In this document: piece after piece, positions 8,200-15,724 of the stretch
How positions within the stretch are numbered: the first letter of the stretch is position 1
Layout: every line of letters starts with the position of its first letter
From: Nocardioides sp. W7
GTDB taxonomy: Bacteria > Actinomycetota > Actinomycetes > Propionibacteriales > Nocardioidaceae
Length of the DNA: 64,000 bases
Assembly (NCBI RefSeq): GCF_022919075.1
Contig: NZ_CP095078.1
Span: forward strand, 5,084,001 to 5,148,000
Direction: 5' to 3'
Notes under the pieces: generated by a model
Seen by the model: the letters and a program-made list of their open reading frames with translations, nothing else
Database searches by the model: none
What the model was told of the DNA's origin: nothing
Program-made: the position numbers and the translations under genes

Positions 8200-9402
8200 A
8201 TGCCGCTCACCCGGGCCCGTGTGGCCGTCGCCGCAGCGTTCCTCGCCCAGGGCCTGGTCCTGCTCAGCCTGACCACCCGGCTGCCGGAGTTCCAGGACGA
8301 GTGGGGCCTCTCGGACGTGTCCCTGTCCCTGGTGCTGCTGATGATGATCCTGCTGGCCGGGGCCGGGTCGGTGGTCGCGGAGGCCCTCGCGAAGCGGCGC
8401 GACAGCGCCCTGCTGCTGCGGACCGGACTGCTGCTGGTGGCGCTCGCCGTACCCGTCATCTGCGTGGCGCCGTCCACCGTGGTCTTCGTCGCCGGCGTGG
8501 GCGCCTACGGCCTCGCCCTGGGCGTCGTCGACGCCAGCACCAACATGCAGGCGGTCGCGCTCGAGCACCGCTACGAGCGGCCGATCCTGCCGTCCTTCCA
8601 CGGCGCCTGGACCCTCGGTGGCGTGCTCGGCGCCGCGCTCACCCTGCTGACCGCGGACCTGCCACTGCCCGCCGCCGCGGTGTTCGGGGTGGTGCCGCTG
8701 GCGGTGGCGTTCGGGGCCTTCCTCCCCCGCGACCACGGCCCGACCGAGCTGGCCGTCGAGGTCGCGGTCCCGTGGCGCCCGATCGTGCTGGTGGGCACCG
8801 CGATGGTGCTCTTCTACATGGTCGACACGGCCGTCCAGACCTGGGGCCCGCTGTTCCTCGACCACACCTTCAGCACCCCGGAGCGCTACGTCTCGCTCTC
8901 CGCGCTCGGCTACCTGCTCGCGAGCGGGGTGGTGCGGATCGCGGGCGACACGCTCGTACGACGCTACGGGGCCGTCCTCGTGCTCCGGGCCGGCTCGCTG
9001 CTCGGCGCGGCCGCTCTCGCCGTGGTCGTCTTCTCGACCAGCTGGCAGCTCGCCGTGGTGGGCTTCTCGCTGCTCGGCGCGGGCGTGGCCGTCGTCGCGC
9101 CGCTGAGCTTCTCGGCCGCGGCGCGGATCGCCGGCGGCGAGGGCTTCGACCCGGCGGTCCGCCAGGCCCGGGTCGACGCCGTGATCGCCCGCTTCAACCA
9201 GTTCAACTACGCCGGCGCGCTGCTCGGCTCGGTGCTGACCGGCCTGATCGGCGCCGACTCGCTGCGGGTCGGCTTCGCCGTACCGATGATCCTGGTGCTG
9301 GGGATCATCCCCCTCGCGCCGGCGTTCGCCGCCCGGCGGGGATCGTCGGGATACTCCGTCACACCAGCGGGGGGATCCGACTCGAAGACCCCCACTGTGT
9401 GA
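8200..9402 (+). CDS. MFS transporter
   Basis: A 400-residue major facilitator with about 12 hydrophobic segments. The first is VAVAAAFLAQGLVLLSL and the last ILVLGIIPLAPAF. The protein resembles the YbjJ/FucP-like group of sugar or drug carriers, but no substrate-specific signature is recognised. Loop 2-3 carries EALAKRRDS and the central loop LPRDHGPTELAVEV. ATG at 8200 is chosen because TAGGTT sits seven nt upstream; the frame extends further 5' to a GTG at 8122, but that part is polar and unlike a transporter N-terminus. It runs divergently from the channel gene and converges on the MaoC gene, 36 nt away. Confidence 0.88.
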   Translation: MPLTRARVAVAAAFLAQGLVLLSLTTRLPEFQDEWGLSDVSLSLVLLMMILLAGAGSVVAEALAKRRDSALLLRTGLLLVALAVPVICVAPSTVVFVAGVGAYGLALGVVDASTNMQAVALEHRYERPILPSFHGAWTLGGVLGAALTLLTADLPLPAAAVFGVVPLAVAFGAFLPRDHGPTELAVEVAVPWRPIVLVGTAMVLFYMVDTAVQTWGPLFLDHTFSTPERYVSLSALGYLLASGVVRIAGDTLVRRYGAVLVLRAGSLLGAAALAVVVFSTSWQLAVVGFSLLGAGVAVVAPLSFSAAARIAGGEGFDPAVRQARVDAVIARFNQFNYAGALLGSVLTGLIGADSLRVGFAVPMILVLGIIPLAPAFAARRGSSGYSVTPAGGSDSKTPTV

Positions 9403-9438
9403 CGGACTACCCCGCCGGCACGACCCGTGGCGGCCAGC

Positions 9439-9960
9439 TCAGCCCGGCCAGTTCCGGTCCGGCTGCGGGACCGGGCGGCCGGGCTGCTCGCCGCCGCGCG
9501 CCTCGAGGTAGCTGTTCTTCGGGACCATCACCTTGCGGCGGAAGATGCAGACGACCGTGCCGTCCTGCTTGTAGCCGATGGTCTCGACGTAGACGATGCC
9601 CCGGTCGTCCTTCGACTTCGACTCGAACTTGTCGAGAACGGTCGTCTCGCCGTAGATGGTGTCGCCGTGGAAGGTCGGTGCGACGTGGCGCAGCGACTCG
9701 ACCTCCAGGTTGGCGATCGCCTTGCCCGAGACGTCCGGGACGCTCATCCCGAGCAGGATCGAGTAGATGTAGTTGCCCACCACGACGTTCTTCTTGAACT
9801 GGGTGGTCTCGACGGCGTAGTTCTCGTCGATGTGCAGGGGGTGGTGGTTCATCGTGAGCAGGCTGAACAGGTGGTCGTCGTACTCGGTGACCGTCTTGCC
9901 GGGCCAATGCTTGTAGGTCGCGCCGACCTCGAACTCTTCGTAGCTGCGTCCGAACTGCAT
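9439..9960 (-). CDS. MaoC-like dehydratase
   Basis: A 173-residue hot-dog-fold protein of the MaoC / (R)-specific enoyl-CoA hydratase group. The hydratase-2 catalytic region is visible as DHLFSLLTMNHHPLHIDENYA (about residues 24-44): the conserved Asp, the Asn-x3-His-type pair and HID. GNYIYSILLGMS follows at ~60. It would act on acyl-CoA or related thioester intermediates in lipid or mesaconyl-type metabolism; the exact substrate is unknown. ATG at 9960 (MQFGRSYEEFEVG) is chosen; AGGAGG lies 12 nt upstream. Codons before it encode only an Arg/His-rich run. Confidence 0.88.
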   Translation of the reverse strand: MQFGRSYEEFEVGATYKHWPGKTVTEYDDHLFSLLTMNHHPLHIDENYAVETTQFKKNVVVGNYIYSILLGMSVPDVSGKAIANLEVESLRHVAPTFHGDTIYGETTVLDKFESKSKDDRGIVYVETIGYKQDGTVVCIFRRKVMVPKNSYLEARGGEQPGRPVPQPDRNWPG

Positions 9961-10000
9961 GCGCCGATGATGCCTCCTACGTCGCGTGCGGCGCATCGCC

Positions 10001-10032
10001 CCTACGCGTGGGTAATGTCACCCACGCGTAGG
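10001..10032. terminator. 13-bp perfect inverted repeat (terminator or operator)
   Basis: Arms CCTACGCGTGGGT (10001-10013) and their complement (10020-10032) surround AATGTC. The repeat lies 8 nt downstream of the DUF5302 stop and 40 nt upstream of the MaoC start, both on the minus strand. It may terminate DUF5302 or act as an operator in the MaoC promoter. No T-run follows. Confidence 0.55.
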
Positions 10033-10039
10033 AGCCGCG

Positions 10040-10225
10040 TCAGGAGCCGCCGCCGCCGGCCTTGCGCCGGTGCATCTTCGGGGCGCTGTCGGCGACCTCG
10101 GACCCGTGGGCCTTCTCCTTGACCGGGCCGTCCTGCGGCACGCCGCGGTCATTGGCCTGCTTGCGCTCGAGCGCCTCGCGCATCTTCGCCTTGAGGTCGT
10201 CGTTGGCGCCTGGGGCGTCCGTCAT
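10040..10225 (-). CDS. DUF5302 small protein
   Basis: A 61-residue polar protein. It has a charged helix (DDLKAKMREALERKQANDRG), a Lys/His-rich middle and a Gly-rich basic tail ending KAGGGGS. It matches the actinobacterial DUF5302 family of unknown function; the Arg/Lys-rich tail could bind nucleic acid (inference). A good ribosome-binding site, GGAGGA, stands four nt before the ATG. TAGACA about 25 nt further upstream is a possible -10. Confidence 0.8.
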   Translation of the reverse strand: MTDAPGANDDLKAKMREALERKQANDRGVPQDGPVKEKAHGSEVADSAPKMHRRKAGGGGS

Positions 10226-10323
10226 GGGGTCCTCCGAGGGTGGTGGGCGATCTGTCTACTCAGCCAAGCATGCCGGTGAGCGCGCGTCGACGGGTTAACG
10301 CCACCGAGAAGACGGCGCCGAGC

Positions 10324-11721
10324 TCACTCGTTGCGCCACTCCGGGCTGTCGGTGCCCAGGTCGTCGGCGTAGATCCGCGGCATCATCCAGCGACCGGCGA
10401 TCGCACCGCCGGTGATCACGCCGGCGCCGCCCCACGAGAAGCCGTGGGTGTGGTCGCGCCAGACCATGCCCCAGTTGTCGGCGTACTTGCGGTAGAGGCC
10501 GCTGTCGAAGACCCGCAGGATCAGCTCGTCGCCGTACTGGCCGCCGTTCTGGAAGTTGCTGGAGCCGGTCACCACCATCTTGCGGTCCCGCTTGCCGTCG
10601 TAGTTGCCGTTGACCAGCAGGATCTTGGTGTGGCTGTAGAGGTCGATCTCGCCGTCGTCGTCGGTGTCGAAACCGGTGCTGCGCGTCGGCATCAGCCCGC
10701 GCTTGGTGGGACTGGCGAAGACGTCGCGCACCTTGCCGCCGGCGTACCCGACCATGATCTTGACGTCGCAGCCCTTGGCGTGGAGATCACGCAGCCGCTT
10801 GGCGATCATCAGGCCGCGGTCGCCGTCCCAGGCGTGCATGTTGACCCGGACGATGGTGCGCCCGCTGTCGGTGCGCGCACCGGTGCACTTGATCGGGGCG
10901 AGCAGGCGGGAGATCGGGTCGCGCGACGGCGTCCACCTGGTGCGCGCGTTCGCGGCACCCTGGCGCGGGAACGGCAGGATGTAGAGCCCGAACTTGCCGT
11001 ACGACCGGCGCAGGTAGGCCCGCTTGGCCAGCCGGTCGTGTCGCATCTCGTTGAACACGAAGTCCAGGGTGCGGTGGAGCCGGCGCTTGTTGTTCAGGGT
11101 CAGCAGGTCGTTCCACTGGTTCTCGGCACCGTTGAGCTTCATGTTCAGCGACCCGAGCATGACGACGTTCTTGGCGACACCGGTCTGCGAGAAGAGCACG
11201 AACTTGCTGTGCTGGACGTCGCCCTGGCCGCGGCAGCTCGCCTTGCACTGGTAGAAGAAGCTGCGCTTGCTGCGCTTGCCGCCGAGCTCGGAGCGGAGCT
11301 TCTTCTGCGCCGCCGGGAGCTCGTGGCCGTTGACGATCACCTGGACGTGGACCTTGCGCTTGCGCCGGGCCTCGATGAGCGCGTCCGCGACCTGCATCCG
11401 GTCGAAGGAGAACATCACCATCTTGATGGTCGAGCGCGGCTTGGCCCGGCGGACCGCCGCGATGACCTGGTTCTCCAGCCGGAACTGTCGCTCGCCACCG
11501 ACCCGGGGGGTGTTGAACTTGACCCCGGGCGTCGGGCGCCACCCGCCCTTGCGGGCCGACGCCGCCTCGGCCGGCGAGGCGATCGGAGCCGCGGCGATGG
11601 GGGCGATCACGGCCCCGGCGACCACCGCGACGAGCAGCGCCGCGAACCGGGCGCGGACCGTCCTCCTCGGGGACCGAGGGCGGGCGGAGGTAAGCAAGTT
11701 CGACTGCGGCACGCGCTGCAA
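10324..11721 (-). CDS. Secreted phospholipase D-like protein
   Basis: A 465-residue exported protein with a signal peptide: a basic n-region to ~25, hydrophobic core ARFAALLVAVVAGAVIAPIAAAPI, then an Ala-rich cleavage region ending AEAASA. The mature part has the two HxK(x)4D-like half sites of the phospholipase D superfamily: VQHSKFVLFSQTG at ~200 and LYSHTKILLVNG at ~365, the latter followed by VVTGSSNF. Substrates may be phospholipids, teichoic acid-like polymers or DNA outside the cell. The start is TTG at 11721, ten nt after GGAGG; a GTG at 11712 is an alternative. It is monocistronic, next to glycan genes. Confidence 0.88.
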   Translation of the reverse strand: MQRVPQSNLLTSARPRSPRRTVRARFAALLVAVVAGAVIAPIAAAPIASPAEAASARKGGWRPTPGVKFNTPRVGGERQFRLENQVIAAVRRAKPRSTIKMVMFSFDRMQVADALIEARRKRKVHVQVIVNGHELPAAQKKLRSELGGKRSKRSFFYQCKASCRGQGDVQHSKFVLFSQTGVAKNVVMLGSLNMKLNGAENQWNDLLTLNNKRRLHRTLDFVFNEMRHDRLAKRAYLRRSYGKFGLYILPFPRQGAANARTRWTPSRDPISRLLAPIKCTGARTDSGRTIVRVNMHAWDGDRGLMIAKRLRDLHAKGCDVKIMVGYAGGKVRDVFASPTKRGLMPTRSTGFDTDDDGEIDLYSHTKILLVNGNYDGKRDRKMVVTGSSNFQNGGQYGDELILRVFDSGLYRKYADNWGMVWRDHTHGFSWGGAGVITGGAIAGRWMMPRIYADDLGTDSPEWRNE

Positions 11722-11741
11722 CCTACCTGAGCCTCCGCGAG

Positions 11742-11747
11742 ATTTTA
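11742..11747 (-). promoter_or_regulatory. -10 box of PLD-like gene
   Basis: TAAAAT on the minus strand, about 20 nt upstream of the start codon, is a rare A/T-rich hexamer in this DNA. No convincing -35 is seen. Confidence 0.45.
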
Positions 11748-11758
11748 CGATCCCCGGA

Positions 11759-12856
11759 TCAGTCGCCGCGTCCTCGGCGCAGCGCCCGCGCGGCCCGTCG
11801 CAGGGGCGTCGCGGAGCGGCCGGCGGCCTCCGCGTCCCGGCGCTCCGCCTCCGTCGCCAGGTCCCGGACGTCCTCGAGGAGCGCCGCGACCAACCGGGAC
11901 GCCGACTCCAGCAGCTCGCCGTCGGTGACCGAGGCCAGCGCCCGTCCCGCGGGGAGCTCGTCGGGGACCAACAGGTCGTCCACGTCGCCGACGACGTGGA
12001 AGCCGCGCGCCACGATCAGGTCGACGGCCCGACGGCTGCGGAGACGGCAGTCCGCCAGCAGATCCTCATCGAGGACGAAGCGCTCCCCCGCCTGCGCCGC
12101 CAGGTGCCGCTCGGCCAGGTGGCCGCGGATCCAGTCGCCCCGGTCGCGCGCCGAGTGGAAGGAGCCGAGGTGCCGGTCGAGGCGGCGCAGCAGCTCGACC
12201 TGCACCGCGCCGAGCGACGGGTTCACCGGCTCGTCGGGCAGCGGGTACTCCTCCCGGAGGCCGAGCACCCCGGCGAAGTTGCGCCAGTGCCGGTCGGGCG
12301 CCTCGGTCCGCGGAGGGACGGGCAGCACGTGGACCCGGTCCGCGGGCACGTCCTGGCCCCAGCGCTCCAGTACGCCGGCGAGGTCCCAGGTCTGCCAGCC
12401 GAACTCCGGGAAGGTCTTGGCGGTGGCCAGGTCGTGGATCGCCAGGCCGCTGCCGTTCTTGACCATCTCCTGCCACCCGGCCGCCAGCATGCCGGCCGCG
12501 TGCCGCGCGGTGACGACGACGTGCACCTCGGCGGGCGCGAGCCGGCGTACGGCCCGGCGCACCTGGTCCGCGTCGGCGCCGCAGAGGAACTCGTGGGTGA
12601 CCAGGCCCGAGCCGCCCTCGACGGCCTCGAGCTCCGTGCACAGCCGCTCCCAGGTGCCGGGGGCCTGCGGGTCCCGCCGCGCGAGGTGCTTGCGCTCCTG
12701 GACGTCGAGCGCGGCCCAGAGGTGCTCGCGGTGCCCGCTCCCGGGGAGTACGACGCCGTCCCCCCGGAGCCGGTCCCGGTTCTCCCACAGGATCTTCTGG
12801 AGGTAGGTCGTGCCCGTCTTGGGCAGCCCGATGTGCAGGAAGACGCGCGCGACCAT
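11759..12856 (-). CDS. Sulfotransferase family protein
   Basis: A 365-residue protein opening with VARVFLHIGLPKTGTTYLQ, the PAPS 5'-phosphosulfate-binding loop of sulfotransferases (PKTGTT). A later segment around residues 120-135 (DIRRAVRRLAPAEVHVVVTAR-like) fits the 3'-phosphate-binding strand and Ser/Arg region. The C-terminal ~100 residues are helical and rich in Arg/Glu. It probably sulfates a glycan, lipid or small molecule. It follows the acyl-CoA dehydrogenase gene by 5 nt (stop at 12862, start at 12856), so both are likely on one message, though no metabolic link is apparent. The neighbouring LicD-type and GT2 genes suggest a surface-glycan acceptor (inference). Confidence 0.82.
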   Translation of the reverse strand: MVARVFLHIGLPKTGTTYLQKILWENRDRLRGDGVVLPGSGHREHLWAALDVQERKHLARRDPQAPGTWERLCTELEAVEGGSGLVTHEFLCGADADQVRRAVRRLAPAEVHVVVTARHAAGMLAAGWQEMVKNGSGLAIHDLATAKTFPEFGWQTWDLAGVLERWGQDVPADRVHVLPVPPRTEAPDRHWRNFAGVLGLREEYPLPDEPVNPSLGAVQVELLRRLDRHLGSFHSARDRGDWIRGHLAERHLAAQAGERFVLDEDLLADCRLRSRRAVDLIVARGFHVVGDVDDLLVPDELPAGRALASVTDGELLESASRLVAALLEDVRDLATEAERRDAEAAGRSATPLRRAARALRRGRGD

Positions 12857-12861
12857 GCCGC

Positions 12862-14058
12862 TCAGCCCTTGAGGGCGTAGTCCTTGAGGAGGCTGCGACC
12901 GATGATCATCTTCTGGATGTCTGAGGTGCCCTCGCCGATCAGCATGAACGCGGCCTCGCGGTAGAGCCGCTCGATCTCGTACTCCTTGGAGTAGCCGTAG
13001 CCGCCGTGGATCCGGAAGGAGTCCGCGACGACCTCGTTGCAGTACTCCGCGGCCAGCATCTTGGCCATCCCGGCCTCGACGTCGTTGCGCTCGCCCTTGT
13101 CCTTGCCCCGCGCGGCCTTGACCATCATCGCGTGCGCGGCCTCGACCTTGGTCGCCATCTCCGCGAGCCGGAACAGGATCGCCTGGTGGTCGGCGATCTG
13201 CTTGCCGAAGGTCTCGCGCTGCTGGGCGTAGGCGATCGCGAGCTCGAAGGCCCGGTTCGCGATCCCGCAGGCCCGGGCGGCGACGTTCACGCGGCCGACC
13301 TCGACGCCGTCCATCATCTGGTAGAAACCCTTGCCGGGCTCCCCGCCCAAGACCTGCTCGGCCGCGATCCGGTGGCCCTCGAAGACGGCCTCGGTGGTGT
13401 CGACGCCCTTGTAGCCCATCTTGTCGATCTTCCCGGGGATGGTCAGGCCCGGGGCGGTCTCGCCGTACCCGACCTCCTTCTCCACCAGGAAGGTCGTCAG
13501 GTTCTTGTAGACGCTGTCGGCGCCTTCGTCGGTCTTGACCAGCACCGCGATCAGGTTCGACGTACCGCCGTTGGTCAGCCACATCTTCTGGCCGGTGATC
13601 TCATAACCGTCGCCGGTCTTGGTGGCCTTGGTCTTGATCGCCGCCACGTCCGAGCCCAGACCCGGCTCCGACATCGAGAACGAGCCCCGCACCTCACCGG
13701 TGGCCATCCGCGGCAGGTACTTCCGCTTCTGCTCCTCGGTGCCGTGCTTCATCAGCAGGTAGGCCACGATGAAGTGGGTGTTGATGACGCCCGAGACGCT
13801 CATCCAGCCGCGCGCGATCTCCTCCACGCACAGGGCGTAGGTCAGCAGCGACTCCCCGAGACCGTCGTACTCCTCGGGGATCATCAGCCCGAAGATCCCG
13901 AGCTCCTTGAGCCCCTCCACGATCTCGGTCGGGTACTCGTCGGCGTGCTCCAGCTCGGTCGCGACCGGCAGGATCTTCTCCTCCACGAACGTCCGTACCG
14001 CCTTGAGGATCTCGCTCTGGTCCTCGGACAGTCCCTCGGTCTGGCACAGACGACCCAT
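12862..14058 (-). CDS. Acyl-CoA dehydrogenase
   Basis: A 398-residue flavoprotein of the acyl-CoA dehydrogenase family. Visible signatures: RGSFSMSEPGLGSDVA near residue 120 (the FAD/substrate loop), KMWLTNGGTSNL, and near the C-terminus HGGYGYSKEYEIERLYREA with the FAD-binding Arg and the catalytic-type Glu region. It oxidises acyl-CoA thioesters to enoyl-CoA, passing electrons to ETF; chain length is not predictable. ATG at 14058 has a good GAGGAG ribosome-binding site five nt upstream; a longer frame to 14112 lacks one. A TATCCT -10 sits at 14095-14100. Confidence 0.92.
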   Translation of the reverse strand: MGRLCQTEGLSEDQSEILKAVRTFVEEKILPVATELEHADEYPTEIVEGLKELGIFGLMIPEEYDGLGESLLTYALCVEEIARGWMSVSGVINTHFIVAYLLMKHGTEEQKRKYLPRMATGEVRGSFSMSEPGLGSDVAAIKTKATKTGDGYEITGQKMWLTNGGTSNLIAVLVKTDEGADSVYKNLTTFLVEKEVGYGETAPGLTIPGKIDKMGYKGVDTTEAVFEGHRIAAEQVLGGEPGKGFYQMMDGVEVGRVNVAARACGIANRAFELAIAYAQQRETFGKQIADHQAILFRLAEMATKVEAAHAMMVKAARGKDKGERNDVEAGMAKMLAAEYCNEVVADSFRIHGGYGYSKEYEIERLYREAAFMLIGEGTSDIQKMIIGRSLLKDYALKG

Positions 14059-14094
14059 GAGTGCTCCTCGATGTGTGGCGGCTCGAACGCGGGA

Positions 14095-14100
14095 AGGATA
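14095..14100 (-). promoter_or_regulatory. -10 box of acyl-CoA dehydrogenase/sulfotransferase operon
   Basis: TATCCT on the minus strand leaves a ~30-nt leader that contains the GAGGAG ribosome-binding site. Confidence 0.5.
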
Positions 14101-14172
14101 CCGGCCAGTCACTTAGCGACGCGGCGAGGTTCGAGGACGGCCGTCACGACGGTACGGCGACCGTCCACCGGT

Positions 14173-14178
14173 TACCCT
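14173..14178 (+). promoter_or_regulatory. -10 box of first EEP gene
   Basis: TACCCT, followed by a ~30-nt leader with GGAGGAG eight nt before the GTG at 14216. Confidence 0.45.
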
Positions 14179-14215
14179 CTGGTGTCGGAGAGCAGCATTC
14201 GGAGGAGCGATTCGT

Positions 14216-15451
14216 GTGACCAGCTGGCTCCGTGCCCTCGGCCTCGGCGCTCGTCGAGACCCGGCCGACCAGGCCGACTCCTCCGACGGCAGGCGGGCCC
14301 GGCGCGGCTCGCGCCCCTCGGCCCTGGAGTACGTCGTCGGCCTCGCCGCGGTGGGCGCGATGATCGCCGCCCTCGTGGTGACCCTGGTGCCGTCGGCGCT
14401 CGATGCCATCACCCCGTCCGACTCGCCGCAGACGGCGCCCGAGGCGTCACCCGCCGGGTCCCCGTCGGAGTCCGTCCCGGCCTCGCCCACCACCTCGGCC
14501 CCGGTCCCGCCCACCCCGCCGGCCGAGACCCCCGCGATCACCCCACCGGCCACGTCGTTCCCGTCGATCGCGCGCCTCGACGAGGTGATGGGCGAGCGCG
14601 GGCTCACCCGGGTGCCGCCGAAGGCCTGGCAGGGGGCGACGTTCAACGTGGCGTCGTACAACGTCCTCGGCGCGAGCCACACCCGAGGCCCCAAGCGGCG
14701 CAAGGGGTACGCCGGCGCCGAACAGCGGCTCCCCGCACAGCTGGAGCTGCTCGGCGCCAAGGAGGTGAGCGTCGCCGGTCTGCAGGAGTTCCAGTACCCC
14801 CAGGTGCACCAGCTGCGCGAGCGCACCGGCGACACCTGGGGGATCTTCCCGGGCGTCGAGCGGGGCAACTGGCTCGCCGACAACTCGATCGTGTGGCGCA
14901 CCGACCAGTGGCAGGCACTCACGACGCGGACCGTGCAGATCCCCTACTTCCGCGGGAAGCCGACCCCGATGCCGTACGTGCTGCTCCAGCACATCGCCTC
15001 GGGCCGGCGGGTGTGGTTCGCGAACTTCCACAACCCCGCCAACGTCGCCGGCGAGGCGCGGCACCTGCGCGCCCAGGCCCTGGAGATCGAGGCGCGCCTG
15101 GCCAAGGAGCTCAGCGCCGACGGCACGCCGGTCGTCGTCACCGGCGACATGAACGACCGCAAGGAGTTCGCCTGCCCGTTCGCCTCGGCGAGCGGCATGC
15201 ACTCCCCCAACGGCGTCACGATCCGCGACTCCTCGTGCGTCCTGCCCGGCAAGCTCGACGTGGACTGGATCTTCGGCACCCAGGACCTGACCTTCTCGGC
15301 CTTCGAGTCCGACGCCCAGAGCCAGGGCCGCAAGCTGAGCGACCACCCGCTGATCACCGCGACGGCGGCCCTGCCCGGGGTCGAGGACCGACCGGGGTGC
15401 GAGCCGCGGATCTCCCGCGACGGGGTCGTCTGGTACTGCCCGACCGGCTGA
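14216..15451 (+). CDS. Membrane-anchored endonuclease/exonuclease/phosphatase (EEP) protein
   Basis: A 411-residue protein. A basic N-terminus is followed by one TM segment (about 40-62, ALEYVVGLAAVGAMIAALVVTLV), then a Pro/Ser/Ala-rich stalk (~70-115) and an EEP (DNase I-like) domain. Catalytic motifs: NVASYNVLGAS (~142, Asn), GLQEFQYP (~183, Glu), NFHNPAN, VVTGDMNDRKEFAC (~302, Asp/Asn) and LSDHPLITA (~375, Asp-His). The topology places the catalytic domain outside the cell. It may hydrolyse nucleic acid, phospholipid or phosphorylated glycan. The GTG start has GGAGGAG eight nt upstream. The EEP half of the gene at 18708 is a paralog. Confidence 0.88.
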   Translation: MTSWLRALGLGARRDPADQADSSDGRRARRGSRPSALEYVVGLAAVGAMIAALVVTLVPSALDAITPSDSPQTAPEASPAGSPSESVPASPTTSAPVPPTPPAETPAITPPATSFPSIARLDEVMGERGLTRVPPKAWQGATFNVASYNVLGASHTRGPKRRKGYAGAEQRLPAQLELLGAKEVSVAGLQEFQYPQVHQLRERTGDTWGIFPGVERGNWLADNSIVWRTDQWQALTTRTVQIPYFRGKPTPMPYVLLQHIASGRRVWFANFHNPANVAGEARHLRAQALEIEARLAKELSADGTPVVVTGDMNDRKEFACPFASASGMHSPNGVTIRDSSCVLPGKLDVDWIFGTQDLTFSAFESDAQSQGRKLSDHPLITATAALPGVEDRPGCEPRISRDGVVWYCPTG

Positions 15452-15499
15452 GCACGGCCCGGCCAGCGGCTGAGCGCGGGCCCGCGAGCCCGAGAGAGG

Positions 15500-15724
15500 T
15501 CAGCGGGACAGCGGGTCGCCGACGTCGGCGCGGTACTTGTCGAGGATCGCGTGTACGGCGGCCTCGTCACGGTCGGCGAGCGGGAGCAGCAGCTCGGTGA
15601 CGACGTCGCACAGCTCGGCGAGGCGTACGTTGAGCTGGCGGCACTCCTGCACCTCCTCCTCGAGGACGCGCATGCGCTCCTGCATCGCGGCCCGGCTGCG
15701 GAACAACCTCTTCATCGACTCCAT
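15500..15724 (-). CDS. DUF6752 small coiled-coil protein
   Basis: A 74-residue protein, MESMKRLFRSR followed by a heptad-like helix (RMRVLEEEVQECRQLNVRL) and a C-terminal helix ending DVGDPLSR. It matches DUF6752, a short family found beside actinobacterial glycosyltransferase genes, perhaps an assembly subunit (inference). The ATG at 15724 overlaps the end of the LicD-methyltransferase gene by 13 nt and follows an AGGATGG-like site. ATG at 15715, with a 4-nt ATGA overlap, is an alternative. Confidence 0.65.
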   Translation of the reverse strand: MESMKRLFRSRAAMQERMRVLEEEVQECRQLNVRLAELCDVVTELLLPLADRDEAAVHAILDKYRADVGDPLSR

